Below are positions 33,917-45,114 of a stretch of DNA of 64,000 nucleotides, one piece after another. How positions within the stretch are numbered: the first letter of the stretch is position 1; each line of letters begins with the position of its first letter. The DNA is taken from positions 2,232,001 to 2,296,000 of the forward strand of contig OX637797.1 in assembly GCA_951802425.1 (NCBI GenBank), written 5' to 3'. Both the position numbers and the translations under genes were made by a program. The DNA is from Clavaria fumosa. Lineage: Eukaryota > Basidiomycota > Agaricomycetes > Agaricales > Clavariaceae. Below the pieces are notes generated by a model. It did no database searches and was not told where the DNA came from. It saw only the letters and a list, made by a program, of their open reading frames with translations.

Positions 33917-36900
33917 ATGCGATCGAAGAGTCCTCGCAATGAACATCGCAAGAAGAAGAAGCAGCAGCCCCGTATCTACGACACTAATCCTATCGATGAC
34001 ATGGATGAACGCCCGCCTAGCCCGCCTAGTCCTGTATTTCTCCTGGATGACTCACCGCCTGGCCAGCAGCTCCTCTCACCCTTGGAGCCCGAGCTCGATC
34101 TGCGGGTCAGAAGAGTAGACCGCCATATCGATTGGCCGACTGCAACGCCCGATCTGGTGGCAGGTACCTCGGATCAGGCAGACATACATGTTAGACCCCT
34201 CCTTGACGTGCCAGTGCATCCCTGGCCCCCGTCCCCGCTTTCCGTACCTAGCCGGCCGCCTACGCGGTCAACTGGGCAGGTCCGATCGCCTCTGCTCGTT
34301 CGGTACGTACCTGCATATTTCTGTATCTTCCATCTTGGGCCACCGCGCCCCGTACGTCGATCACGTCTACCCCCACCTGCACGCTCTCCCATGCGCCCCC
34401 TGCATGCGGTCTGCGCGATTCGTGACTTGGAAGCGTGCATGCACCGCTGCGGTGGAGCTTGAACGTCCTTTTGATCGCAGCCAGCCGTCGAGGGTGAGGG
34501 AGGGGTTCCGTCGATGTGCGCATGAGTTACGACCCCTCTGCACGTGTAGCAGCCCGGCGGCTCGGTGGCAGTCTCATATCCTTCCGTCGTCGTCTATCTG
34601 CTGAACATCATGCTGACTTCTTTCCTTCGCATCTTCAGTGAGCCGACCATGTTAGAGTCCTTCTCGCGGACGATGCGCACATATGTCCCTTCTTCCATCC
34701 GCGTGCCGATGGCAGCGCCGTCCCCTCCTCACGTCTCCAGGCCAGTCTCATTTGGGCGATTCATGTCGCGGGGCCAGGCTGGGTCAGTAGGTGGCCTTGC
34801 TTCCGAAGACGTGTTCGGGAGCGACGATGAGGACGAAGGCCTGAGATTTGGAAAAGGTTTAACCACCTATCCTAGCGGTGCGGACGGAGATGGAGAGACC
34901 GTTCTATGGGCCAGATGGGACACACTTGCTCGTGCTGACTCGGGCCCTATGTACATATTCATCCTTCTCCTTGTCGTCCACTTTCCCTCAGCTGATTGAC
35001 TTTGTCGGTACAGGCAACTATTGTTTCTCGCATATCCCTCTGGTATGCAGATTTGGGATTGTACTGGCCTCTCGTCTGTGGTCGAAATCCTCAGTCTTGC
35101 CGGTCCCCAATGGAAACATATTTCTTTCGCTGCTATTTTACCCCAGTCCTCCCCAGACCATCCGCTGGCCCACGAGAAACCCCTCGTTGGGATGGTGTAA
35201 GTATCTTTAAGTTAACTAAGACTTTTCTGATTCAACGATCACTACAGAGCGGATGGACAACTTCTTGCTTACTCGCTCTTTAGACATCACGTCGTCAAGA
35301 CCTTCCCAATCCCTAATGTTATCCAGTTTTCTGCTAATGAGCAATTCCTTGTAGTCGTGCGTATACAATGCTCTTCGTGATATCCCATGTTGACCTTTCG
35401 CTCTCCAGAGTACCACCAATCCAGCCACGCTCCATATCTTGTCGGCCATCTCATTCGCAGCCGTATTTATCCTGCCCAGCACCGCAATTCTTCCCTTTAC
35501 GCGATCATTTCAAAATCAAACCGATAATTCAAATGTAGCACTGATAGACCTAGATACCCCTCACTCAACCTCCCCTATACATCTTCAACCACGCGCCGTA
35601 TTTGCACTTTCACATCGCCTGCTTGCATACGCGTCGCCGCCTCCGCCGCCTTCCTCCCCGACTGAACCGCCTCGCTCGCATTGGATGCTTGAGTCGGATC
35701 TGAGTATTGCGGCGATCAAGGTTGGCGAGAGCGTCTTGTCAGGTGTCAAGACTCTTGGGGGTATGGCATACAATGCTGCTATGTCGAAAGCCGGATTTAG
35801 CGTCGGAGAACCTCGAAGGATTACAGCTATGAAACCGTTCTCGAGAAGCGCCCCGACCTCTGGTGGACAGGAGAGAGGCCGCTCTCTGACATCTGCGCTC
35901 GACGAGAGGGATGCCCGAAGCGCGTCGCCCCCCGACAACCGCTTGTCGGTTCCTCGCGCCCGCCCGCCTTCTGCGGCCGGGCATTTCGTAACCGTACTGG
36001 ACCTAGCGTCCCTTCAGAGGCCCAACAAGGACTCGAAGCCAGTCGTCATCGCTGAGTTCATGGCCTCGAAGGACCAGCCCATCAGCGACTTGCATTTTTC
36101 GTGTGATGGAATCTCTCTCGTCGTAGTTCCCAAGGACGGTCAGTCGCTTCCCGTGTTTCGCATCCGGCCAGTTCCGAGAGCGTTATCTATGGGAGCACAA
36201 GGTTTCTCCCAACCCGGTGCGGCATGGCACATGTACAACTTAAGACGTGGCCGTTCTCCTGCCGTAGTGGAAGGGGTGCACATGGCTCACGATCTCCGTT
36301 GGATTGCGATCGCGACGCAAAAGCGGACCGTGCACGTCTTCCCTGTAAATCCTTATGGAGGAAAGCCTGACCATCAAAGCCATCTCGAAGGGAGGGTGTA
36401 CAACTACGTTGACGTCGTTAGTCTCACGCTTCTATCACGAGGTCATACATTGATACCATTAATGTTACAGCCGCCGCAGACTGTAGATGTCTCGCCAATT
36501 GCCAGGCTTCATCTGCAGAAGGCATCGAATCTTGATACGCCGAGAGGCCCTTTGGCAATTGCATTCCAGAACCTATCGCTCCAAAGCAGTACCATCTCGC
36601 AGGCGATATCGCCGCGTCTTGGGCTGTCCCCATTGCCCTCCGTCCGTCCGGGCAGCGCCGGCTCAGAGCCTGCATCTCCTCGCCGTCCACAGCCCTCGAA
36701 CATACAGGACCTCCTCGTGTTTGACCCGGTGGATGGGCTGCTCGCCTTGCGGCGTCTGACTGTCGAGCTGCGCTCGCGCGACTCTCTGATCTCTGTGCCC
36801 AACGTCGCAGGCACAGGCATGCCGCTTCCTGGGTTGGGAAACGGTGGTCGACTGAGCGTGTCACCCCCTACCGCTTTGTCGTCCACGCTCCCTCGGACGA

Positions 36901-37978
36901 CGGAGAATTCTGTATTGACTGCCAAGGAGGCCCACGTGGCTACGTGGAATTTGAGGAGAGGTAACTGGGGCGAGTTCAAGAAAGTAGTCGAGATGGGGCC
37001 CGCGCCAAGGCAGCCGCGGCTTCGGAGAGCTGAGTATGTAGCTTAGAGTTCTCATAGTTGTTCCACTGCTAATCTCGTCTTGTTTGATCTAGTTGGCTTG
37101 CGCAGGCGGAGCTCTCGACCTGCTCCAAGTCTCAGAAGGTTCTACCTCGTTCTATCTACCTGTCGCATCAATTCACGTTCCACACACTCGGAGAAGACTA
37201 TCACGCGCTGATCCGACGTTCTCGCCTTGACATACTCGGAGTGAAGCTGGAGGTGCGAAAGGAGGTAGAAGTAAGTGCGTACTCGACGGAGGATGGCGAG
37301 TCGTTTGTGGAAGGCTTTGGCCATTCTCGGGCTACTCGCCAGGTGTCCTCCTCTTTCGACGAGCCGCTCGCGTCTGCTCTCACCGGCGACCTTGGCTCCC
37401 TGCCAGCCCAACCGGTCATTCCCATGCTGCCGAACGGGGTAGGCTCTAAGCCCAAGTCATTCAAGGACACATACCCAATCCGCGCGATCGCCGCCGGTCT
37501 GACAGAGGGAATGACCGAGGGACTCGGACGTATCCGCCGTGTAGCGAAAAGCACGCACCGATCTCCCACGTCGCCCGCGTGGGCAGATGGCGGCCGCGCT
37601 GGACCGGCGGCGCAACTCGAGTTCGATGAGGAGGACGAGGAGGACTTCACGAGGAGCCGGTATCTGCACCCGCCACGTGAGGATGAGGACGAGGTGGAGG
37701 TTTGCGGCGACACGCGGAGCGAGGCAATCGCGAAGAGCCATTCGCGCGGCGAGGGCGACTCGGGCGCGTCGGCTTCCATTTCGACGCCGTCTACGACGCC
37801 ACCATTGGTGCTTAGAGACGACGGCGACCAAGGGGTCGCCGGCCGTACTAGTCAGGATGACAAGTGGAATGAGTGGTTCCATGGGAGTACTGTGGGTTTT
37901 GAGGATGCCGACGGGTTTGATGACATTAGCGCCGTCGGTCTGCTGGACGAGGAGCAGGTGTACCGCCGTCAGAGCTAG
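33917..37978 (+). CDS. BCAS3-like WD40 protein, about 1,148 aa
   Basis: Probable exons 33917-34302, 34639-34950, 35014-35196, 35248-35356, 35409-36416, 36471-37033 and 37093-37978. BCAS3 proteins have a PROPPIN-like WD40 propeller and act with autophagic membranes in animals and plants; a fungal role is inferred. Family blocks: ETVLWARWDTL, MQLLFLAYPSGMQIWDCTGL, PLVGMVADGQLLAYSLFRHH, NPATLHILSAISF, RLLAYASPPPP, VVIAEFMASKDQPISDLHFS, RIRPVPRALSM, MAHDLRWIAIATQKRTVHVF, VNPYGGKPDHQSHLEGRVYN, then the BCAS3 C-terminal region including WLAQAELSTC and YLSHQFTFHTLGEDYHALIR. The intron 36417-36470 is 54 nt and in frame without stops, so it could be retained. Intron 1 (336 nt) is long for this genome and may hide an extra exon. 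Confidence 0.82.
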
Positions 37979-38374
37979 GCAGGTCATGAATGCATGAGCA
38001 CTCGTCAGGTAAGAGGTACATTTCTCTTCACCACTCATGTAGATGTCCAGATACTGGTTGGGATCAGCGGTTAGCGCATATACGACACATGCTCGGGTGA
38101 TTCACAGATCTCCTAGCTACAACACAGGAATGCATTGTCTTGCGCTACCGTAGCATTTTTAACGACGTTCCGACTCGTTTCCAATGTACCAGTATACTGA
38201 AGTTGTACTTACTATAGTAATGTCAAGCAACGATTCGAGATGAGAAGATCATTCATACACGATAGCGGTATTTCCTATTCCCTAGTCTACGATACCTGAG
38301 AATTTCTTTCAGCCATTTCGGCCATCGGTTCTACGCATGGCGTGGGCAACGGTGGGGAGCTATATGCCCTCATC
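37979..38374. other. Intergenic between convergent genes
   Basis: 396 bp of 3' flanks of the BCAS3-like and peroxidase genes. Nothing else recognised. Confidence 0.4.
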
Positions 38375-39340
38375 TCACTTCATCTCCGGATGTGATTCAT
38401 TTTGCGTTGCTTCCCCATTTGTGGATGATGGTTCACCATTCGTAATGCCTTTCTCCCAGAGACACCCTGGGCGCGCTTGCTCGCCAAGTAGCTTCCTACA
38501 CCTATTCATGGCGGCCTGAATTTGAGAGTTCATCAAGACGGTGGCAATGAACCCAGTCTTCTTTGATGGACGCCAGGTCCCGCCTTGGGGCATTCTTTCT
38601 GATCCAAGCCATTCGCATAACCAGTCTTTCGGAATGCCCTGCGGCGCGTCCCTGGCGAGAGAAGCGGGCGTGGCAAAGACAAGAAGGGCCATCGCAATTT
38701 CACCGGACGCGATTCTGGCATGGATCCGTTTAAGGGGTGGACTACGCTTCTCGCGGTAGACCCGGGCACGGGCGATGTCTGCGCTGGTGATGAAGTTGGC
38801 CGCAGAAGGGTGGTGATGGTGACCATCGTCGGGGCCGTTTCCGCGTTCGCTTTGGCTGTCGTTGTCGTCTGCGACGGTCAACCAGCGCATGACCTGATGG
38901 AACATGGTGCTGTCCACATTGAGAGGGGCGAGCCTCTGGCCGGGCTTGGCGTCCCGGTGCGCCAGACTAGCATCGTGTTCAATCTTGCCATGCTCAGCCA
39001 GAATGTCGAGGTCAATGGATCGTGGCCATTTACGGAGGAGGACGAAGGTGCCGAGGGTAAGGAAGATTGCGAATGGAAGAGTGAGAGCATAACCCTCCTG
39101 CAGGGCGCGGACCATGCCCCAGACGGAGACCTTCTTACCATTGCGTGGTCTAAGATGTGTGACAATGTCAAGGAAGAGACAAAAAGAGAATCAAGGGACG
39201 CACAAGTAGCCGTGATTAGCAAGAGCGTTGAGGGCAGGGCAAGGAGCCCGTTTATCACCTGGCTGGGCTGCGTGGAACTGATGAGACCGAATTGCGGCTT
39301 TTCTCGATTGAAGCGAACTGTAGGATTCGAGGACAGACAT
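38375..39340 (-). CDS. Heme-thiolate peroxidase (chloroperoxidase/UPO family), 303 aa
   Basis: Exons 39340-39204 and 39149-38375. The heme-thiolate signature APCPALNALANHGYLPRNGK is formed across the intron, the PCP Cys being the axial heme ligand. The magnesium-site motif EHD appears in KIEHDASLAHRD, and a downstream helix IARARVYREKRSPPLKRIHA resembles the distal-pocket region of short UPOs. The family oxidises many organic substrates with peroxide. No signal peptide is obvious at MSVLESYSSLQSRK, unlike secreted UPOs, so the product may be intracellular or an upstream exon is missing. A hydrophobic stretch TLPFAIFLTLGTFVLLRKW follows the signature. The C-terminus is longer than usual and hydrophilic. 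Confidence 0.85.
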
Positions 39341-39752
39341 TTGCGTTACTTTTGGGACTGTGGGGGAGACCTGAGAGTGTGTGGGTCGTGATATCGAGGA
39401 TGCAAATGTGGGGCACGAGCTCCTTATAGGTCCCGACTTGGTGGGCAGAGATTTGTACAGCAAAACGCAATAACGCTCCACCATCAACGTGGGCGCTGCT
39501 GAGGGTAGAATAATCAGATAACAAAAAAGTATCCGCGGGGGAAATGTACCAGTTACAGCAACAGGTTACAGCACCAGGTCACCGTCAGCAGACCGACCCC
39601 CTTCGCATCGGCGAGCCCCACTCATTTTTCCTTCCGCAGTCTGACCGATGAGACTTTGATACACATCCAATGAACTGCAATGATGGCGATGCAATGCATT
39701 CTTGTGGCTATCGCTGAGCGTGACTTTGTACAGAACGACATCTCGGCGGTGC
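39341..39752. promoter_or_regulatory. Divergent intergenic region
   Basis: 412 bp between the starts of the peroxidase gene (minus) and the following 257-aa gene (plus). Contains a repeated ACAGCA/TTACAGCA string near 39550-39575. No gene supported. Confidence 0.4.
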
Positions 39753-40805
39753 ATGGATTTCACCAACGTCAATGTAAAAATTATTGATTTTCCACTGGTC
39801 CGTGCGCGATGTTGACCACGAAATATCCATCCAGGATCCTGCTGGCGTCAGAGCGCTGCTAGAACAACTCAGAGCGTCTCAGGCGTGGCGAGACATCGTT
39901 AATCCACCAAACAGCAATCCGAGTTCCTCTACACCAGCCGACGCGCAATTAAGCGGTTCCCACCAGTCTGCTGCTTCCGTACAGCCTGAATCTTCAGTCG
40001 CGGCCCTTCTTTCACAGCTACGGGTACCACCTCATCCGCCCGCAAATACCCAGCCCACTTCCTCCGTGAACTCCCAGCCGGCAGTTAATCATTCTTTTGA
40101 TCATGCTGTCTCTGCTGTGTTACCGACTCAGAACGCGTCTCGGCCTAGCGCACAACCCGAGGACGTACGGTCACTCACGTTCTACCAAGCCTTACCGCAT
40201 CTTGCACGCCTCGCCGATGATCCTGACTTCCGGGCTGCGATTATCGAGGTATAGCTCTCAGTCTCGAGCTCGCTCCTTAGATTCTAAGGTATCAGGATGT
40301 AGATGAAACAGGAGCAAACGGATCTGGAACGTCAGCTGTGGGAGGAAAGACGTGCCATTCAACGAAAGCACGAGGAGAGGGTGAAGGTTGCACAAGTCAA
40401 GTGCGATTTCTACCGATCTTTCAAGGATCACGATGTATCATTGTATTCGCAGAGCTGATATGATAGGAGCAGGCTTCTCGAAGCACGAAGCCACGGTACG
40501 CCATTTCTCATGTCGTTAGCGACGCGCAGTCCTAAATCCATGTTTGTCAAGATGATGACCGAGGGTTTTCGCAAGGAACTCTTCAAATTCGATCTTGAAC
40601 GAGTCCTGCCCGCTTGGGATGGACTCATCACTAAGCAGCAAGCGAAGCTCTTTTCCCTCCGCGTGCCCACAATGTTCGTCACGAACACGAAAGCGGATCG
40701 AGAGGTGAGCTTCAAGTCCTGCTGGCTATGCTCCTGTCAACTAGAGGGTCTATCATCTAGAAACAGCTGAAGATAGTGCAAGTGTTAGAAGGAATGGAGA
40801 CTTAA
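39753..40805 (+). CDS. Unrecognised conserved-looking protein, 257 aa
   Basis: Exons 39753-39773 (MDFTNVN), 39835-40248, 40303-40400, 40453-40495, 40552-40704 and 40761-40805; all phases close. Residues 8-30 (DPAGVRALLEQLRASQAWRD) and 120-137 (FYQALPHLARLADDPDFRAA) look like helical repeats. A charged coiled coil follows (LERQLWEERRAIQRKHEERV), then AGFSKHEATMMTEGFRKELF and ERVLPAWDGLITKQQAKLFS, ending VPTMFVTNTKADREKQLKIV. The middle is Ser/Pro/Gln-rich. I recognise similar agaricomycete hypothetical proteins but no characterised family, so no function is assigned. Confidence 0.75.
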
Positions 40806-41094
40806 TGCTGGTCTGTGAGTGGTGGAACTGACTTTACGTTAGTTCTGGATTGCTTTTGTGTTTTAGCGCATGAGCTCCGTTGATATCCTATATTTCCCTC
40901 CCTCCTCCCCCCAGTGTGAGGTAGTTTCGGCAATTTGGCTTACGCAATTTTCAATATCAAATCTGAGATCTCTCGATCGACAATGATCGGGCTAACTCGT
41001 GATCCATTGAGCTGAGACATGCTCCTTGGGTTCCGAAGTGGTCAATGGGCCGCCTTTGGGCCCCCGCCCTTTCGCTTGGCTCTTCCTCCTGGCT

Positions 41095-43053
41095 ATGCCG
41101 TACGTTGATATCTTTTCCAAGAGTGACTATGCCTCCATCTGGTACATCACAAATTCGCGGTTCGGAAATGTGGGCGGGTTCGACCCAGCGAAACCGACTG
41201 TCATGATGCTTCATCCGTCCTTCACCGACTCCTCATGGCTCAGTCAACAGTTCGGTGACGCTCGACTCGACAATAACTTCAACTTGATCGCAGTGGACAT
41301 GCGTGTGTCGGGAAAATCTGTATCTACGCCGACTGGGTGGCATGACAACTGGGTAGAAGCTGCGGATCTCGCCTTCGTCTATCAGGCATGTCAATAATTT
41401 CTCAAACGTATTGATCAATGAACTCATTGTGTATCATGTAAGGCGCTCCGTCTGCCACCTGCCCATGTCTTTGCACATGAGGGAATATCAGCGAACTGTG
41501 CCCTCCGATTTGCTTCGCTGTTTCCCGATATGTGCCTTAGTCTGACCCTGGCGAATGTACCACCTCCAACCGAGTAAGCAGCTTCGGTTTCTTGCTCCAA
41601 GTAGAGATCTCAGAAACTCGTTGCCCAGATTAAAGGCAATTTATCATGCATACGACGAAATGTTGCAACAATTCTGCTTCGCCAAGGACCTAGACACGTA
41701 CGAGCACGTGCAAATGGAAGTTGCGAATCTCGTTCTTGGATCTGTGAGCTTATCCTAGTCGAGGCCGTGCGCGTTTTGAGGGCTGATCGTCGTGAAACAA
41801 CAGGATTGTGATCCGTCCCTACGAGATGACGTACGTTCTCGCAGTTATGCTGCAAAAGATTTGCAGGCCGTTGAATTTTTTGTGCTACGCACAATAGCTC
41901 ATTTGTTACTGGGCATCAGTGTACCCACCATTCCAACGGCAGAGGATATTGGAAATGGAAAATGTCATTCTAAACGTCGGTCTCACTATTCTCGCCGAAC
42001 CGTCTCATAATATTTATTTCGTTTGTGTCGCAGAGGACACCTTTGAGCCCTCAAGTATACAACACCATCACGCAGCCAGTGCTAATTGTTCAGGTTTCCT
42101 CCTCCTTTTTCGACTTGAATGACGCGGTGACGCAAAATGTGCACAGGCTGAACGAAGCCAAATATTTCCCCTGCATTATGCCGAAAAATTGTCAGAAGAA
42201 TTGGTCAATGCAAAAGGGGGTGCTATCGTCTACCCAGTAAAAGGTTCGTTCAGTCGCTTAATCGTATCTCAGCTACATCGTGATATTAGGAATGGACAGG
42301 CGCCCTGGCATCCTTGTGTGTGGTGCCCAGTACAGCTTCCATCACTAACAAGGTCTTTGCCAACTTCGTCTCTCGCTTACCCCCCACACGGTCGGACATC
42401 GTACCGCCAGCTACGACCACTCGAGAGCGGATGCAGAGGGCACTCCAACAGCTGGCAGAGTTGATGAACAGGCCCGAGATTGCGACGAGAGACCCTCTCT
42501 GCTCGCTGTCGTTCTCGTGTCTGAAACCTGAGGTGATTCAGAGTCAGACAGAAGGGCTCAAGACTTATGGTCAGGGCATCTTCAAAGCCTTTTGTCCGCT
42601 GCGGAAGGACGGGAAACCACTGAGAAGGTCCGCGCCTCATATGTTCGCATCTATATTTGACATACGATGCTTTTGGTTTGTAGATATTCCGAACGGTTTG
42701 ACAACCATTGGTTCGCCAGTGACGTCGATGGCCTCTCGTACGCAGGTTGAACTCGCCTTCAGACCACATCCTACCGTTGCTGACATGTGAAATACGTGCC
42801 GCACTCGCCAGAGTCCTCTCTCGTGGATATCGCAAAATGCCGCCAAGGCGTCGTAACGGAGCCTCCCGACAAAGCAGTGTCTATGTCACAACTACCCAAA
42901 ACCGAGCCGATCCCACCAGAGGCGGCTCAAGACGGACGATTGCGCCGCACGTTCAGCGAGACGACTGCCGACAAATTCGTCCTCGTGGACAAAGCCCACG
43001 CACACAACACGTCCGTGCTCTCGTTCAGGCTGTCCACTCATTCTACATCGTGA
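41095..43053 (+). CDS. Alpha/beta-hydrolase-fold protein, 470 aa
   Basis: Exons 41095-41385, 41443-41573, 41629-41743, 41804-41834, 41920-41975, 42034-42093, 42147-42243, 42300-42627, 42684-42745 and 42812-43053. The hydrolase core shows PTVMMLHPSFTDSSWLSQQF (oxyanion-hole region), NLIAVDMRVSGKS, and HVFAHEGISANCALRFASLF with a G-x-S-x-N nucleophile elbow at the Ser. Further blocks are YPPFQRQRILEMENVILNRT, ITQPVLIVQ and VKGALASLCVVPSTASITNK. The last about 80 residues are hydrophilic. Intron 1 uses a GC donor (CAG|GCATGT), needed for the frame. The 31-nt exon 4 and its borders are the least certain. Substrate unknown. Confidence 0.78.
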
Positions 43054-43274
43054 GGAGCCATATTATCTGGTGCGAGGAACGAAACCATTGTAATATGTAT
43101 CGCTATTCTCTCATATGTCGCTATAACATGTCGCCTATTGCATTGCTTAGTGAATTTAGTCGTAGTCCATGTACTTACCATTCTGTTCAGCAACAGCGGT
43201 TTAATATACGAGACCCAACGTCTTCAAGAGTATTAATCCAGCCCCAAATAGGAGTAAGTCCACACACCAGGGCT

Positions 43275-44991
43275 TCAGATGCTACCCTCGGCCATTCTGG
43301 CTTTGTAGTACCTAACCATCTCCTCCAAACCCATGGCAACAGTCCATCGTGGCTGCCAGTTCAATGTCTCCTTCGCTCGAGTGGTGTCGGGTCTCCTCTT
43401 CTGCGGGTCGTCTTTGGGCATCGGCTTGTACACGATTTGAACACGCCTTGCAGGCTTATCCCCGGTTTCGGCTTGAACTTTCTCGACCACATCGCGGACT
43501 ACCTTAGCAAAATCACCGATCGTAAATTCCTCGCTGTTGCCGATGTTGACTGGGCGAGTCTCGTTAGAGTTCATGAGAGCGATGAGACCATCGATGAGGT
43601 CGTGTATGTACTGGAAGGACCGGGTCTGCGTTCCGTCGCCATAGACGGTCATGTCCTCGCCCCGGAGTGCTTGCACGATGAAATTGGAAACAACACGGCC
43701 ATCGAGCGGGTTCACTGGGCAGGATGTCAGCTATGAGTAAGTGAGTCCGCATCTGACGATGTTACGAACTTCGCGGTCCTGGGAAGAAAACAAGAAGTCA
43801 ACATCGCGAAAGCAAGAGGACTCTGCGACCATGTACCGTAAGTATTGAATATACGAGCGACGCGGACGTCAACCCCATCTTGGTTATGGTAACCGTAAGT
43901 CAGGGTCTCAGCGATGCGCTTCCCTTCGTCATAACAAGCACGAGGACCAATTGGATTTACGTGACCCCAACTGGCATTCAGATTAGCCAATGCATTGTGC
44001 GCCAAGAAATAGGAGTAAATCACTAGTCCTCGGGCTGAGGGTGAACCTCCGGATCACCATAGATCTCTAAAAAACGAGAGTTATCTATCAAGCAATCAGG
44101 TGAAATAGATAGATGGGTTACAGACCAGAGGTGCTGCTTATGAGGAAGCGTGCCTTGGTGCGCTTGGCGAGGCCAAGCATGTTCAGGGTGCCCATAAACG
44201 AAGTCTTGATGGTCTTCACGGCATTAAACTGATAATGGGGGGGAGAGGCTGGGCAGGCAAGGTGGTATATCTCTGTTTGACGGCGCATGACTTCCAGCAC
44301 AGCTTGATAATGTAAAAAGTCTGTGACTCACGATCGCACTCAATCATGAAAGGTTCAACAATGTCGTGCCTGACCATCTCAAAGTTCGGATGACCAACCC
44401 AGTGACTAACAGTGGTCTTGGAGCCAGTGAAGAAATTGTCAAGCACGGTCACATCATGTCCCAATAGCATGAGGCGATCCACGAGATGTGAGCCCACAAA
44501 TCCCGCACCACCGGTCACAAGAATACGCTTGCGGGACGCGGCTGGTAGAAGTTTTACAGGGGGAAAGCGCGAAAGCGTAGTATAGGAGATCGAGTGGGTC
44601 TTGGGGTCAAAAATGGATTCGGACTGATATTCCGAGAAACGTTTCGCGAGTCTGGACTCATCAGTTTCAGCAAGCGCAAGATTGGCCCCCTGAGATTTGT
44701 CGGCCGTCACGACGTAATGAGGGCGAAGGTAAAGTGATCGCAGGACATCCAAGTCCACCTCGCAATCGAATCCAAATCGTTGAAACCCAACGGTTTTAAT
44801 TTCGTTTCCATTCTTGTCCTTGTCACCAGACTGCGTCTGAGATAATGTCAGTCATCTATAGTATGTCGAACAGAACGAAACGAAAAGCTCTTGGGCTGCA
44901 CGGCTGCACGGCTGGCTCTTCATCGGAAGACAGCTGGATTCAACGGATCGGAGTAGAGACTGCTCACTGTTATCGACGCTTTGGAGGCCAT
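43275..44991 (-). CDS. UXS1: UDP-glucuronate decarboxylase (UDP-xylose synthase), 433 aa
   Basis: Exons 44991-44968, 44836-44332, 44272-44126, 44066-44024, 43970-43837, 43778-43770 (9 nt) and 43714-43275. The enzyme converts UDP-glucuronate to UDP-xylose, a donor for glycans and capsules. Residues 110-130 have the NAD-binding [20 protein letters not shown]. The catalytic region reads [40 protein letters not shown] (Tyr-x-x-x-Lys), [20 protein letters not shown] and [20 protein letters not shown]. The last block depends on a 9-nt microexon that supplies Gly-Pro-Arg. The C-terminus [19 protein letters not shown] is typical. The start MASKASIT is inferred from a 24-nt first exon; the N-terminal 100 residues are otherwise poorly conserved. 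Head-to-head with ENP1, 123 bp apart. Confidence 0.93.
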
Positions 44992-45114
44992 GTTGAGAAA
45001 GGCGTGGTGGCAGTAGACCCTGTCTAAAGCACTGGAACGCGGAACACGAGGTCGGAGTGTGCCCAGAACCACTTACCATATTTGGCAACAAATAATTTCG
45101 CCTTCGTCGTAGCC
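44992..45114. promoter_or_regulatory. 123-bp bidirectional promoter UXS1/ENP1
   Basis: The interval between opposing start codons; must serve both genes. No core element is obvious. Confidence 0.5.

Noticed and set aside
33917..34604. Cys-containing frame at 34188-34604 as an extra exon of the BCAS3-like gene
   Set aside because: No acceptor/donor pair kept it in phase with both flanking exons, and the sequence was not recognised; left as a long intron with a caveat.
42747..43736. 329-codon plus-strand frame across the hydrolase end and UXS1
   Set aside because: Spans two genes on opposite strands; no conserved segments. The hydrolase exon chain and UXS1 explain the sequence.
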